Part shown: positions 10,627 through 21,249 of the stretch, piece after piece
Layout: each line of letters begins with the position of its first letter
Numbering within the stretch: position 1 is the first letter of the stretch
Program-made: the position numbers and the translations under genes
Notes under the pieces: model-generated
The model's database searches: none
Told to the model about the DNA's origin: nothing
What the model saw: only the letters and a program-made list of their open reading frames with translations
DNA from: Rhizophagus irregularis
Lineage: Eukaryota; Glomeromycota; Glomeromycetes; Glomerales; Glomeraceae
Length of the DNA stretch: 64,000 bases
Direction: 5' to 3'
Assembly: GCF_026210795.1 (NCBI RefSeq)
Contig: NC_089448.1
Coordinates: 310,001 to 374,000, forward strand

Positions 10627-12131
10627 AGTGATTATATAATTAAGGATTTGAAGTCATTAGGTATGTACAGTACTATGATATATAAATGAGTTAATCTTGC
10701 AAATTATTTATGTTAATTTTATTTAATATTTAATTATTAAAACAGATGAAAATTAATTAATCATTGTTTGTTTTTAAAAAATTTATGGTTTTTTTTAAGT
10801 GATATTTGATATTACGCATTCAAAAGAAATTGTTCTTTATTTTATTCTTTTTAGATTTATTTAAACACTAAGGCTAGTGTAGTAAAATATTTTACAAGTT
10901 TCTTAGTTTGTAATTTAAATAATTCATTTTTTTTTTAGCTTTTCACTTTTTTTATTATACTTAGAATTATTTAAACACTAAGACTAGAGTAGTAAATTTT
11001 TTACAAGTTTCTTAGTTTGTAATTTAAATAAATCATTTTTATAACTTTTCCAATTACTATGAGATATAAATTATCAAAATAATAATATAAGGCTATTATT
11101 ATTTGGCGACCTTGTCACCATGGTGACCCACCTCATTTCATATGATTTTTAATTTTTCCTATACTTTATTTTTTCAATATTTATTATTTTAATTAGTATT
11201 CTTAATACTTTTTTTTTTATGTGTAAAAAATTGAGAAATCATTAATAATAAACAAACAAATCAATGAATAAAGAAATAAATGAGCAAACAATAAACGAAT
11301 GATAAATAAATGAATAAAAGCAATAGAAGCATGAATAAAACAGACAAAACTATTAAAATATAAGAAATGATCACAATTTGTATACATTTTATTGAAAATT
11401 TAACGTGTATATGTTATAAATGACGTCATATATATATTGTATGAAATAATATATGGTCGCACTAAGTGATGATTAGGTGATAAAAATGAGAAGTATTTAT
11501 CGAGAAATATCTCAATATCACGTGATTCAATCGTTTTAGCTAAGAATATCATGTGAAATAAAAAAAATTGTCTAGCTATATTTATAATATTTCAAATTTA
11601 TATTAATTTGACAATAATATTCCTAAACTGTAAATAATTTATAATAAATTTCATGAAATTTTTAGCCGTAATATTATTCCATAAAGAATTGATTGAAAAG
11701 TTTTCATATGATCATTAATTTATTATTTATTTTTATTTTTATTTTTATTTTTTGCAGTAAAATCAAGTATTTTTGCAAATCATTTTTGTAATTTGATTTC
11801 GGGAAATTGTCATGTCGAGAAATTACCAGAAAAGGTTAGGAAGATGGATGTTGAAAAAATCGTGCCGTAACCCAATCCTGGACTTAATTTCAAGGAAAAA
11901 AGCTTTATTGAATAATTGAAGGATGGTGTTAAAAGTTCATAAACCATAACCATACCGTTTATTAAGTAAAAAATTTCTAACGATATAAACTTATGATCAT
12001 TTCTATTTATTACAAAATGTTTTTTATTAAATACTTTAAAATGAAATACATTACTATAAAATAATTATTTTTGATAAAATATTTAATTAACAATTAAAAT
12101 GTTAACATTGTAAATTGTGGTAACATAGTAT
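10627..12131. other. Intergenic, with a duplicated ~115-bp block and one possible pseudo-exon
   Basis: Two direct copies of a block containing TTATTTAAACACTAAG and ACAAGTTTCTTAGTTTGTAA lie at about 10857-10930 and 10972-11045. At 11757 a TTTTTTGCAG acceptor precedes an open stretch (frame KSSIFANHF to MDVEKIVP) ending at a TAA near 11869. It may be a stranded kinase-family exon but is unidentified. No other gene is seen. Confidence 0.35.
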
Positions 12132-13625
12132 TCATATTTTAAAGTTAATTTTTACTATATTTACTGCATTTTTATAAGATTCGTGTCTAAAATCTTTAAT
12201 TACTCCATCATTTTTATATTTATTAATCAATTTCACATAATTTTCTGCTTTATAAGCAGGGTTAGTAATTGTAAGTATAGAAAGTGCATGACCTTTCCAT
12301 TTTCCTAAGAATTTTTCCAAGACTTCCAAAGAAAAATTAAAATCATAAAGAAATACAATTTCTCTTAGATTAGTTGGTGTTGATTTAATTAATATTTTTA
12401 ATAATTCTTCTCCATTATTTAAAAGTTTTCCTTCAGTTTCTATTTCATTCATAATTTTATATATTAATAATGTCTTCAAATTTTGACAAACTTTCAGTAA
12501 TTTTTCAATTTCAATGAAATGATCCATTGATGGATAATATGGAAGACACAAGTACTCAATTGAAGAACAATTTTTATAAATTTTACGAATAAGAATGAGA
12601 GAGTACTCTTCAAAGTTATCATGATGGAATCTATGATTATAATTTTGGTCGATATAAATTTTCTTTAGATGTTCTCCACTATTTTCAATTATAATAGAAG
12701 CTGCTTTTAATTCATAATGATTTATATATAAAATCTCAAGATCACGATAAACACACATTCTTAATTGATCCTCATTAAAATCATTAAAACGGTTGATTAT
12801 CAACGTTTTTAATTTATGAAAATTTGGAAATACCTTTTGCAATGTACAATCAGGATACATGAAGAATAATTTTAGGTGGTTGATATTATCTGCCTTTTTT
12901 CCTAATGCAAGAAGAATTTCTTTATAAGGATTTTTTCTAACATTAGAATTGGTAGAGATATCGTTCCATTCAAAATACTTTAAATTTTTCTGAACTTCAA
13001 TTAATTTAGTAATTCCAAAATCAACTTTTGAAAATATATTATTATCAATGATGAGTCTCTGTATATATTGAGAAAAATGTGCTAAGCCATAAAAGAATGA
13101 AGATTCTGTTGACGTGTCACATTTTAATTCGCAAAGTGATTCAAAACGAAATCTACTAGCCTCTGGAAAATAAAATATTTGATGTTTAATAGATTTCAAA
13201 TCCAAATACTTTAATTCTAGAAATTTCTTCGTAAAGAGATCATAAAATTCTCGTTGTAAAAGAAACTGATTATAGGTTAAAGGTGATCCAATACAAATTA
13301 TAGTATTTATAGTATTTATATTAATACTTCTACAAAAAGATAAATAATCAAATAAAAGTGATTGATATGAAAATGATGGTAATTGAATTCCTAGCTTTGA
13401 TATGGATTCTTTAATATTATCAGGTAAATAGGATGCAATAATTATAAATAAATAATTTTTATTATTATAATTAATATCGTTATAGCACCAAGGATTCTTC
13501 CATAAAATTGGAATCGCATTTTCACACCAAAGTCTATTGACCATTAGACATGAAAAGAGAGATTTTGGATCATCTTGTAATTCTTCAAATATTAAAAAAA
13601 GAATATCTTTATTGAGTTTGGACAT
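12132..13625 (-). CDS. F-box/LRR-like protein 1 (497 aa)
   Basis: An intact intronless frame. Residues about 3-46 form an F-box (LNKDILFLIFEELQDD, then CLMVNRLWCENAIPILWKNP), the module that binds Skp1 in SCF ubiquitin ligases. The remaining ~450 residues are irregular leucine/asparagine-rich repeats of LRR type (LKYFEW, IIIENSGEHLKKI, CQNLKTLLI), probably the substrate-binding face. It is the most divergent of the six minus-strand paralogues in this window, with its own loop sequences around residues 180-260. A dyad motif lies about 140 bases upstream. SCF function is inferred from the family; the substrate is unknown. Confidence 0.85.
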   Translation of the reverse strand: MSKLNKDILFLIFEELQDDPKSLFSCLMVNRLWCENAIPILWKNPWCYNDINYNNKNYLFIIIASYLPDNIKESISKLGIQLPSFSYQSLLFDYLSFCRSININTINTIICIGSPLTYNQFLLQREFYDLFTKKFLELKYLDLKSIKHQIFYFPEASRFRFESLCELKCDTSTESSFFYGLAHFSQYIQRLIIDNNIFSKVDFGITKLIEVQKNLKYFEWNDISTNSNVRKNPYKEILLALGKKADNINHLKLFFMYPDCTLQKVFPNFHKLKTLIINRFNDFNEDQLRMCVYRDLEILYINHYELKAASIIIENSGEHLKKIYIDQNYNHRFHHDNFEEYSLILIRKIYKNCSSIEYLCLPYYPSMDHFIEIEKLLKVCQNLKTLLIYKIMNEIETEGKLLNNGEELLKILIKSTPTNLREIVFLYDFNFSLEVLEKFLGKWKGHALSILTITNPAYKAENYVKLINKYKNDGVIKDFRHESYKNAVNIVKINFKI

Positions 13626-13761
13626 TCTTTGTTAAAACAATTTCTTATGGCTTAAAGATTATTCTTAAAATATTTGATTGCGCACAAATTTAAAAAAGCA
13701 ATGAATTTGTGTAATGAAATGACGGAATGATGCTCAAGTAATGTTTCACAAAAACAAACAA

Positions 13762-13783
13762 TATTACGCCAAACATTTGATTT
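13762..13783 (-). promoter_or_regulatory. Upstream dyad motif of F-box gene 1
   Basis: GCCAAACATTTGATTTGGC is a near-perfect inverted repeat about 140 bases upstream of the start. The corresponding motif occurs upstream of the other minus-strand F-box paralogues. A second palindromic block (CATGTGATATGGCACATG region) follows. A transcription-factor site is an inference. Confidence 0.5.
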
Positions 13784-13799
13784 GGCGAAATTTCATCAC

Positions 13800-14090
13800 G
13801 TCATGTGATATGGCACATGATGCCGCAGTCTTTTAATTACGAAATTTCATGTGACTGTTTAAGCACCGTAACTGGTAATTTCGTAGTTTTGAATTAATTT
13901 AATAAAATTACAGACATTCAGAATTAGATTAGCATCTTTGATTAATTAGCATTAATGTTACTAATAGAATCATCTCACCGACATCTATAGTATATTTTTT
14001 TAGAGATGAATCAGTTTGGTTCCAGTCTGGGATTACTACTTGTTAGTTGATCGTGCGTGCATTCCTTTCTTTTTCTGGCGATCAAATTTG
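13800..14090. other. Region between F-box gene 1 and a kinase relic
   Basis: A 5' fragment ending GATCAAATTTG before GTAAGT at 14091 resembles the exon that precedes the kinase N-lobe exon in this family. No coding frame can be supported. Confidence 0.3.
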
Positions 14091-14480
14091 GTAAGTATTT
14101 GTATTATTTTTTTAAAAAAAATTTTAATATAAGATTTATATAAACTTTATTCTGGTTTTATTTATTTAAATTTGTAGATTTGGAAGAAATGGAAGATAAA
14201 TTTATTTTTTTAAAAAAAAAAATTAAAATGGATTTCTTTTAATAAATTAAAAATGTTGAATATCTTGATAATGGAAGATTTAGTACTATATATAATGCAT
14301 AAGTCAATGAATTATTAAATGAAGTATGATATGTTTATTTTTTTCAATTTAAGTTATATTTTATTCATACCAATATATTATTAATTCTCTATAGTGGGAA
14401 TATCAAAAAGCTTTTTAAAATCATTTAATATTATTAATTTTTATGGAATTACTAAAATCCGGATTTGTATTATGTGATGT
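14091..14480 (+). pseudogene. Heavily decayed kinase N-lobe relic
   Basis: An intron with GTAAGT at 14091 and TTTGTAG ending at 14177 is followed by sequence colinear with exon A of the kinase at 9310: ATTTGGAAGAAATGG, AAATGTTGAATATCTTGAT, then ACTATATATAATGC. It has many stops and a ~100-base deletion. A second intron with an intact donor GTATGATA (14329) and CTATAG acceptor follows, and the next exon TGGGAATATCAAAAAGC is lost after about 14480. It is a useful comparison for the mutated donor at 9539. Confidence 0.6.
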
Positions 14481-14834
14481 TCAGGTCTAATATCTCAAAA
14501 AAAAAAAAGAAATTGTTAATAAAATACTAAAAAAAAATCATTTTATTAATAAAAGAAAATTTAGTTTATCTGCTTGCTTTAATATAGGGTTGAATTATAA
14601 TTAAAAATTGGCTTACTGGATTTAAGCCCACAAATTTCCTTTACCATCTGTTTTAACTAAAAAAAGGATTATTTTTTTTAAATAAAATTTTTTAAAAAAA
14701 ATATTATGGATTGTTTTAGATTATGTTTTTTATTGATAAATGTTTCTTAACCTGACTTAGTTTAGTTAACCAAAGGTCTTTTAAAATGTAATTATAATTA
14801 TTATTATTATTTTATGCTATAATTAAGATTTTAT
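14481..14834. other. No gene seen
   Basis: AT-rich sequence with A/T runs. It is the 3' flank of F-box gene 2. Confidence 0.4.
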
Positions 14835-16319
14835 TCATAATTTAAAATCCATATCTATTACATTCTCATAAGATTCGCGTCTAAAATCTTTGATTACTTT
14901 ACTGTCTTTATATTTATTAATCAGTTTTTTATAATCTTCTCCTTCACAAGTATCATTGGATATAAGTATGGAAAGTGTACTACCTTCCCATCTTTCTAAG
15001 AATTCCTCTAAGGTTTCCAAAGAGAATTCAAAATTACCACAAAATCTAAGTTCCTTTAAATTGATTGGTGTTGAAATAATTAGTACTTCCAATAAATTTT
15101 CTCCATAATCTAAAATTTCCTTACGAGATAATACTCCATAAGGCATACTAAATAATAGCAATGACTTCAAATTATGACAAGTTTTCAATAATTTTTCAAG
15201 TTCAGCAAAATACATATCCAACGGGAAAAATATAAGAGATAAAAATTCAATTAAAGGACAAAATTTATGAATATTACGTATGAAATCAAAAGAATTTTTA
15301 CTGAAGCTATCTATAAACTCTATAAGTTCATAAGGTTCTATCAAGATTTTCTTTAAATGTCCTCCACTATTTTCAATTATAATAGAAGCTGCTTTTAAAT
15401 TGCAATTATTCATTTTAAATATCTCAAGATCACGATATGTACACAATTTTAATTGTTCTTCATCATAGGAATCAAAACTGGTCATCAATGTTTTCAGTCT
15501 ATAAAATTTTGGGAATACCTTTAGTGATGAATAAATAATAAATATAAAGTAAAAATTTAAATGGGTAATATTATTTGAATTTTTTTCTAGTGCAAAAAGA
15601 ACCTCATTATAAAAATCTTGATCTGGACCAGAAGCATGTACTATATCAAACATACTATGATCATCCTTCCATTCAAAATACTTTAAATTTTTCTGAACTT
15701 CAATTAATTTAACAACCCCATGAAGATTAGTTGGATCAACATTAATAATGATGAGTTCCTGTATATATTGACATAGCTGTGCCAATCCATAAAAATATGA
15801 AGAATCTATTGACGTATCACATTTTAATTCACAAAGTGATTCAAAACGAAGGCTAGCTTCTGGAAAATAAAATATTTGATGTCTTATTGATCTCATATCT
15901 AAATACTTTAATTCTGGAAATTTCTTCATAAAGAGATAATAAAATTCTTGCTGTAATAGAAATTGATCATGAGCTAAAAAAGATCCAATAAAAGTTATAA
16001 TTCTTATAGTATATACATTAATACTTCTACAAAAAGATAAATAATCAAATAAGAGTGATTGATGTGTAAATGATGGTAATTGGATTCCTAGTTTTGCTAT
16101 GGATTTTTTAATATCATCAGATAAATAAGAAGCAATAACTATAAATAAATAACTTTTATTACTATAATTAATATCATAACACCAAGGATTTCTCCATAAA
16201 ATTGGTATTACAATTTCACACCAAAGTCTATTGACCATTAGACATGAAAAGAGGGATTTTGAATCATCTTGTAATTCTTCAAATATTAAGAAAAGAATAT
16301 CTTTATTGAGTTGGGACAT
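14835..16319 (-). CDS. F-box/LRR-like protein 2 (494 aa)
   Basis: An intact intronless frame with the F-box at residues 3-45 (LNKDILFLIFEELQDDSKSL, CEIVIPILWRNPW). LRR-like repeats follow, including LKYLDMRSIRHQIFYFPEA, ENSGGHLKKILIEPYE and GENLLEVLIISTP. It is closer to copies 3-6 than to copy 1 over residues 100-200 (YFYGLAQLCQYIQ). Its middle segment, residues about 215-260, differs from all the others, which may mark the variable recognition surface. The upstream dyad is at 16485-16506. Ubiquitin-ligase adaptor function is inferred. Confidence 0.85.
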   Translation of the reverse strand: MSQLNKDILFLIFEELQDDSKSLFSCLMVNRLWCEIVIPILWRNPWCYDINYSNKSYLFIVIASYLSDDIKKSIAKLGIQLPSFTHQSLLFDYLSFCRSINVYTIRIITFIGSFLAHDQFLLQQEFYYLFMKKFPELKYLDMRSIRHQIFYFPEASLRFESLCELKCDTSIDSSYFYGLAQLCQYIQELIIINVDPTNLHGVVKLIEVQKNLKYFEWKDDHSMFDIVHASGPDQDFYNEVLFALEKNSNNITHLNFYFIFIIYSSLKVFPKFYRLKTLMTSFDSYDEEQLKLCTYRDLEIFKMNNCNLKAASIIIENSGGHLKKILIEPYELIEFIDSFSKNSFDFIRNIHKFCPLIEFLSLIFFPLDMYFAELEKLLKTCHNLKSLLLFSMPYGVLSRKEILDYGENLLEVLIISTPINLKELRFCGNFEFSLETLEEFLERWEGSTLSILISNDTCEGEDYKKLINKYKDSKVIKDFRRESYENVIDMDFKL

Positions 16320-16484
16320 TCTTTATAAGAATAATTTTTTATAATTGGTTTGTATGATTGTATCTTCAATTATAATTTTCGTAATATTGGAAATATTTAG
16401 TTGTAAGAAAAAAAAATTTTTTGGTTTGACAAAATTACATTCTAAATAAATGTGAATGACAAGTAACGTTTCACAATAAGCAAA

Positions 16485-16506
16485 TTTTACGCCAAATACT
16501 TGATTT
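16485..16506 (-). promoter_or_regulatory. Upstream dyad motif of F-box gene 2
   Basis: TTTTACGCCAAATACTTG is followed by ATTTAGC about 165-190 bases before the ATG. This is the GCCAAAT-N5-ATTTGGC type with one change in the right arm. It is followed by ATCATGTGCTAC and TAGCACATGACAT, a second inverted pair. Confidence 0.5.
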
Positions 16507-16759
16507 AGCTAATGTTTGTATCATCTGCATCATGTGCTACCGACATGCTATAGCACATGACATTGTTAGTACTAGATAGTGGAATTATATTTATGCACTT
16601 ATTTGGCTGTAATACAGTATTAGCGTTAATTGAAGGAAATTTTCTTAGGTCTGAAAAATTATTTTGAAAAATATTATTGATATTAGAAGCATGATAAAAT
16701 AAATCATTGTCTGAAGTTTTATTTGCATATTTTTGCAGGATTTTTAATATCAGGTGTCA

Positions 16760-16888
16760 ATTATGCGTATAATAAGAAAATTTTTCACAATCTGATCCCA
16801 ATATTTCAGACCAAAATCTATTGACTTTTAGACGTGAAAAGAGGTTGTTTTATAATTCTTTAAAGAATATCTTTATTGAGTTGGACAT
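16760..16888 (-). pseudogene. F-box 5'-end relic A
   Basis: Starting at an ATG (16886-16888) the minus strand reads SNSIKI...FKEL, a stop, then FSRLKVNRFWSEI. This is recognisably the first ~40 codons of an F-box paralogue, after which homology stops. The same relic with the same downstream sequence recurs at about 41470-41578 and 45000-45126, so it is part of a duplicated segment. Confidence 0.65.
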
Positions 16889-17481
16889 TCTTTAATAATG
16901 AACTACTTTAATATTAATCTTCATAATTATAATAATAGGATATTTTATATTTCATTTGATATTTTTTTTTAAAAAAAAAAGAAAAAAACAATTTGCTTAT
17001 ATAATAAACGACGGAACCAAACTCTGATTTAATTAAATTATTCTGTGCAATCATAGTAATGGTTGAATAATGTTTGTGCTTATTAATAATACCGGCCTAA
17101 ATTTCGTTAATTAAAATTGTCAAATGTAACATCACATTTATATAATATAATAGTACTTTAACTTAAAGGTAAAAATATAAACTTGTTAATTATCTTTACA
17201 AATTTATTAATAATTTTTTATCCAACTCCATTATTCAATTAGGATCTCCATTTGAAATTGATATATTTTTTTTATTATGATAAAGTGATTAAAAATAAAA
17301 GAGCGAAAATGATTCTGCTAAGTGGTGAGCTTAAATACAAGAACTTTAAACCAACAAAGTGTAATGTACGTTTATCAAGTAAAATTTTTAAGGTTAAATT
17401 CATTTATTAATTCTTAGACTTAATATAGTGTTTATATATACAAAAATATATTAATTCTAAAATGTTGACACTATTAAGATG
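16889..17481. other. Conserved 3' flank of the F-box duplication unit
   Basis: It holds GGAACCAAACTC, a stretch with ATTAAATTATT and TGGTTGAATAATGTTTGTG, then AAGAACTTTAAACC. The same order occurs before F-box gene 6 (about 45670-45900) and partly before gene 4 (about 39020-39220). No gene is present. Confidence 0.45.
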
Positions 17482-18963
17482 TCATTCATATCTTAAGGTC
17501 CTTACTACATTTGTATAAGTATCACTTCTAAAATCTTTGATCACTCCATTATTTTTATATTTATCAATCAATTTTACGTAATCACCTTCTTCATAAATAG
17601 GTTCGGTTGTAAGTATGGAAATTGCACAACCTTTCCATGTTTCTAAGAATTTCTCCAAAGTTCCCAAAGGGAATTCAAAATGGTCACCACAAAATCTAAA
17701 TTCCCTTATATTGATCGGCGTAGAACTAATTAAAATTTTTAATAAATTTTCTCCATTTTCTAAAATTTCCTCATGAGTTAATTCTTCATAGTCTGTATAA
17801 AACATAATTAATAATAATGATTTCAAATTATGACAAGTTTTTAGTAATTTTTCAAGTTCAGCTAGATGTTCATTCGATGGTGGAAATATAAGTGATAAAC
17901 ATTCAATTGAAGGACAAAATTTAGGAATATTACGTATAAAAGTAAGAGAATCTTCATTGAAGTTATCTTCAAAATATTCAATTTCATAAGGTTCTAACAA
18001 GATTTTCTTTAAATGTCCTCCACTATTTTCAATTATAATAGAAGCTGCTACTAAATTACCATAATCTATCATAAATATTTCAAGATCACGATATACACAC
18101 TTTTTTAATTGTTCTTTATCAAAGGACTCAAAATTTGCTATCAATGATTTTATTTTATGAAATTTTGGGAATACCTTTGGTGATGAGCGACTAATAAATT
18201 CAAAGAAAATATTTAAATGAATGATAGTATTTGCACTTTTTTCTAATGAAAAAAGAATCTCTTTGTAATGGTCCGTTCCAGGAGTATATGAATAATACCC
18301 AACATCTCTCCATTCAAAATACTTTAAATTTTTCTGAACTCCAATTAGTTCAACAATCCCATGATAATCGCTTACTTTTACATTAGCAATTATGAGTTTC
18401 TGTATATATTGACATAGCTGTGCTAATCCATAAAAATATGAAGAATCTATTGATGTGTCACATTTTAATTCACAAAGTGATTCAAAACGAAGCATAGCAT
18501 CTGGATAATGAAATATTTGATGTCTAATTGATTTCATATCCAAATATTTTAGCTCTGGAAATTTTTTCATAAAGAGATAATAAAATTCGTGTTCCAAAAG
18601 ATATTGCCCATGAGCTAAAGATGTTCCAATAGAAGTTATAGATTTCGTAGTATCTGTATTAATACTTCTACAGAATGATAAATAATCAAACAAAAGTGTT
18701 TGGTATGAAAATGGCGGCAGTCGGATTCCTTGTCTCATTAGAGATTCTTTAACATCATAAGATAAATAGGAAGCAACGATTGTAAATAAATAATTTTTAT
18801 TATTATAATTAATATCGTTATAACTCCAAGGATTTTTCCATAATATTGGAATCGCATTTTCACACCAAAGTCTATTGACCATTAAACATGAAAAGAGGGA
18901 TTTTGAGTCATCTTGTAATTCTTCAAATATTAAGAAAAGAATGTCTTTATTGAGTTTGGACAT
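17482..18963 (-). CDS. F-box/LRR-like protein 3 (493 aa)
   Basis: An intact intronless frame with the F-box at residues 3-46 (NKDILFLIFEELQDDSKSL, then NAIPILWKNPWSYND). LRR-like repeats include YFYGLAQLCQYIQKLI, FPKFHKIKSLI, NSGGHLKKILLEPYEIE and TCHNLKSLLL. It is very similar to genes 4 and 6 over long stretches, for example PSIECLSLIFPPSNEHL, indicating recent duplication or gene conversion. Its upstream region is cut about 120 bases before the ATG by an 18.2-kb nested insertion (LINE relic plus KDZ element). The dyad motif that its relatives have at that distance now lies at 37284-37305, so expression may be altered although the frame is intact. Confidence 0.87.
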   Translation of the reverse strand: MSKLNKDILFLIFEELQDDSKSLFSCLMVNRLWCENAIPILWKNPWSYNDINYNNKNYLFTIVASYLSYDVKESLMRQGIRLPPFSYQTLLFDYLSFCRSINTDTTKSITSIGTSLAHGQYLLEHEFYYLFMKKFPELKYLDMKSIRHQIFHYPDAMLRFESLCELKCDTSIDSSYFYGLAQLCQYIQKLIIANVKVSDYHGIVELIGVQKNLKYFEWRDVGYYSYTPGTDHYKEILFSLEKSANTIIHLNIFFEFISRSSPKVFPKFHKIKSLIANFESFDKEQLKKCVYRDLEIFMIDYGNLVAASIIIENSGGHLKKILLEPYEIEYFEDNFNEDSLTFIRNIPKFCPSIECLSLIFPPSNEHLAELEKLLKTCHNLKSLLLIMFYTDYEELTHEEILENGENLLKILISSTPINIREFRFCGDHFEFPLGTLEKFLETWKGCAISILTTEPIYEEGDYVKLIDKYKNNGVIKDFRSDTYTNVVRTLRYE

Positions 18964-19083
18964 TCTTTATTAAAATAATCTTATATAATTAGTTTGTATC
19001 TTCAATTATAATTTTACGCAATATTGAAATATTTAATTGTAAAAAAAAAAAAATTTTTTCTTTAAAATAAATGTGAAAGTAAT

Positions 19084-19094
19084 GTTTCAAATTT
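19084..19094. repeat. 11-bp target duplication of LINE-like relic, left copy
   Basis: GTTTCAAATTT here and at 37276-37286. The right copy directly follows an A-rich tail and is continued by the F-box upstream sequence TTACGCCAAATAC, as expected for a poly(A) retroelement insertion. Confidence 0.65.
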
Positions 19095-19187
19095 GTCAAA
19101 CAAAGAAAAATAATTCTTTAAGTAAAAGGCGTAAAAATCGGATACACAAAAAAAAAAACTACCCAAATGGGAAGATCAACGAAATTC
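19095..19187 (+). pseudogene. Non-LTR retroelement relic, 5' part
   Basis: The 93 bases between the 11-bp duplication and the KDZ element. The plus-strand frame at its right end reads NYPNGKINE and continues at 36236 as IPIDVTNPMKW when the KDZ element and one 6-bp duplication are removed. Together with 36236-37275 this makes a relic of about 1.1 kb. Confidence 0.6.
19182..19187. repeat. 6-bp target duplication of KDZ element, left copy
   Basis: AAATTC lies immediately outside the left terminal repeat and is repeated at 36230-36235 immediately outside the right one. Confidence 0.75.
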
Positions 19188-19370
19188 CCACCCCATTCGC
19201 CTGATCGGCAAAGGATATAACCTTATCCATCGTGTCTCAAATGCATAGGTTATATCCTCCATGGAAACCACGGTTTTTATTGGCCAATACTAAGCAGTGA
19301 TCATGTGACCTTATAAGTGTAGACATTTTATCCTCGTAACTTAAGGACATAATTGTCTTAATAAATTTTG
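19188..19370 (+). repeat. Left terminal inverted repeat of KDZ element
   Basis: Contains TGATCGGCAAA at 19202-19212 and an internal inverted pair, GGATATAACCTTATCC and GGTTATATCC. It matches the reverse complement of 36047-36229 almost base for base and leads directly into the minisatellite at TAATAAATTTTGAGG. Confidence 0.85.
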
Positions 19371-21020
19371 AGGACATGTTTGTCCTTGTAATGTTGAGGA
19401 CATTTTTGTCCTCGTAATAATCTTGAGGACATTTCTGTCCTTGTAAATTTTGAGGACATGTTTGTCCTTGTAATCTTGAGGATATTGCTGTCCTTGTAAA
19501 TTTTGAGGACATTGCTGTTTTTGTAAATTTTGAGGACATGTTTGTCCTCATAATCTTGAAGGACATTGTTGTCCTTGTAAATTTTGAGGACATGTTTGTC
19601 CTTGTAATCTTGAGGATATTGCTGTCCTTGTAAATTTTGAGGACATTGCTGTTTTTGTAAATTTTGAGGACATGTTTGTCCTTGTAAATTGTAATGTTGA
19701 GGACATTTTTGTCCTCGTAATAATCTTGAGGACATTTCTGTCCTTGTAAATTTTGAGGACATGTTTGTCCTCATAATCTTGAAGGACATTGTTGTCCTTG
19801 TAAATTTTGAGGACATGTTTGTCCTTGTAATCTTGAGGACATTGTTGTCCTTGTAAATTTTGAGGACATGTTTGTCCTTGTAATCTTGAGGACATTGCTG
19901 TCCTTGTAGATTTTGAGGACATGTTTGTCCTTGTAATCTTGAAGACATTGCTGTCCTTGTAAATTTTGAGGACATGTTTGTCCTTGTAATGTTGAGGGCA
20001 TTGTTGTCCTTGTAAATTTTGAGGACATGTTTGTCCTTGTAATCTTGAGGACATTGCTGTCCTTGTAGATTTTGAGGACATGTTTGTCCTTGTAATCTTG
20101 AGGACATTGCTGTCCTTGTAGATTTTGAGGACATGTTTGTCCTTGTAATCTTGAGGACATTGCTGTCCTTGTAGATTTTGAGGACATTGTTGTCCTTGTA
20201 AATTTTGAGGACATGTTTGTCCTTGTAATCTTGAGGACATTGTTATTCTTGTAAATTTTGAGAAATTTTGAAATTGTGATTCTCGTAATTTTGATGATAT
20301 TGCTATTCTCATAATTTTGATTGTTCTTGTAAATTTTGAGGACACTATATCCTTATAAATTTGAGGACATTTTTGTCCTTATAATTTGAAAACATTTTTG
20401 TTCTTGTAATTTGAGAACATTATTGTCCCTATAATTTGAGAATATTTTTGTCCTCATAATTTCGAGGACATTTTTGACCTCATAGTTTGATGATATTGTT
20501 ATACTTGTAATTTGAGCTTGTAAATTTGAGACCATTTTTGTTCTTGTAATTTTAATTATATTGCTGTCCTCATAATTTGAGGACATTTTTGTCCTCATAA
20601 TTTTGATGATATTGTTGCCCTCGTAAATTTAAGGATATTATTGTCCTTATAATTTTACAGACATTTTTGTACTCGTAATTTTGATGGTATTGCTGTCCTC
20701 ATAAGTTGAGGACATTTTTGTCCTCGTAATTTTAATGATATTGTTATCCTCATAATTTGAGGACATTATTGTCCTTGTAGTCTTGCCCTATAAAAAAATT
20801 TTGTGCTTTATTTGTGCCAAATGGGTTAATCATATGATATTTATTTAGAATTTGTTTGAATTTTATATAATTTTTAGTACAAATTTCGAATAAATATTGC
20901 ATGATTAGCCCATTTGGCACAAATTTAGCACAAACCTTTTTTATAGGGCTGATGACATTGTTGTCCTTGTAAATTTTAGGACATTAGTAAATTTGAGACA
21001 TTTTTTTATGTCCTCATGAT
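19371..21020 (-). repeat. Left minisatellite arm (26-27-bp dyad units)
   Basis: More than 50 units of about 26-27 bp. The most regular are GAGGACATGTTTGTCC, TTGTAATCTT, GAGGACATTGCTGTCC and TTGTAAATTTT. Many units carry the inverted repeat GAGGACA-N4-TGTCCTC or a close form. Units near the end (19371-20240) are homogeneous; those further in are degenerate. All three minus frames stay open for 100-265 codons because the doublet is not a multiple of three, so the reading cycles through peptides such as SSKFTRTAM, PQNLQGQQC and LKIYKDNNV. These are not considered genes. A MITE interrupts the inner part. Confidence 0.85.
20786..20948. mobile_element. CCCTATAAA-type MITE inside the left arm, 163 bp
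   Basis: Inverted ends CCCTATAAAAAAATTTTGTG and partner match for about 48 bases with few differences and include the shared block TTTGTGCCAAATGGG. The flanks are TTG and CTG, a probable 3-bp duplication with one change. It interrupts a minisatellite unit. Confidence 0.75.
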
Positions 21021-21098
21021 TCATATTTTTTGTATAGTGGTAATTTAAAATTAACTTTTATTTCATTATTTAAAATGTTAAAATGTATTAATATTATT

Positions 21099-21249
21099 CC
21101 CAGTAAATAGTTTTTGTATTAATTTGTACCAAATGGGCTCATCCATATATAATTTGGCTTAAATTTGGATTATTTTTTGCATAAATTTGAGCTAATTTCG
21201 AGCCAATGAGCCCGTTTGGTATAAATTTATACAAAAACTATTTACTGGG
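21099..21249. mobile_element. CCCAGTAAATAG-type MITE, 151 bp
   Basis: Inverted ends CCCAGTAAATAGTTTTTGTA match for about 44 bases, with the subterminal block TACCAAATGGGCTCAT shared with the element at 20786. Both sides carry ATT (21096-21098, 21250-21252). It has no coding capacity. Confidence 0.75.

Noticed and set aside
19358-20345. Long overlapping minus-strand ORFs of up to 265 codons
   Set aside because: They are read-through of a 26-27-bp minisatellite in all frames. There is no start context, domain or splice structure.
19371-21020. CRISPR-like array of short palindromic repeats
   Set aside because: Repeats are back-to-back with no unique spacers, and the surrounding genes are eukaryotic with introns.
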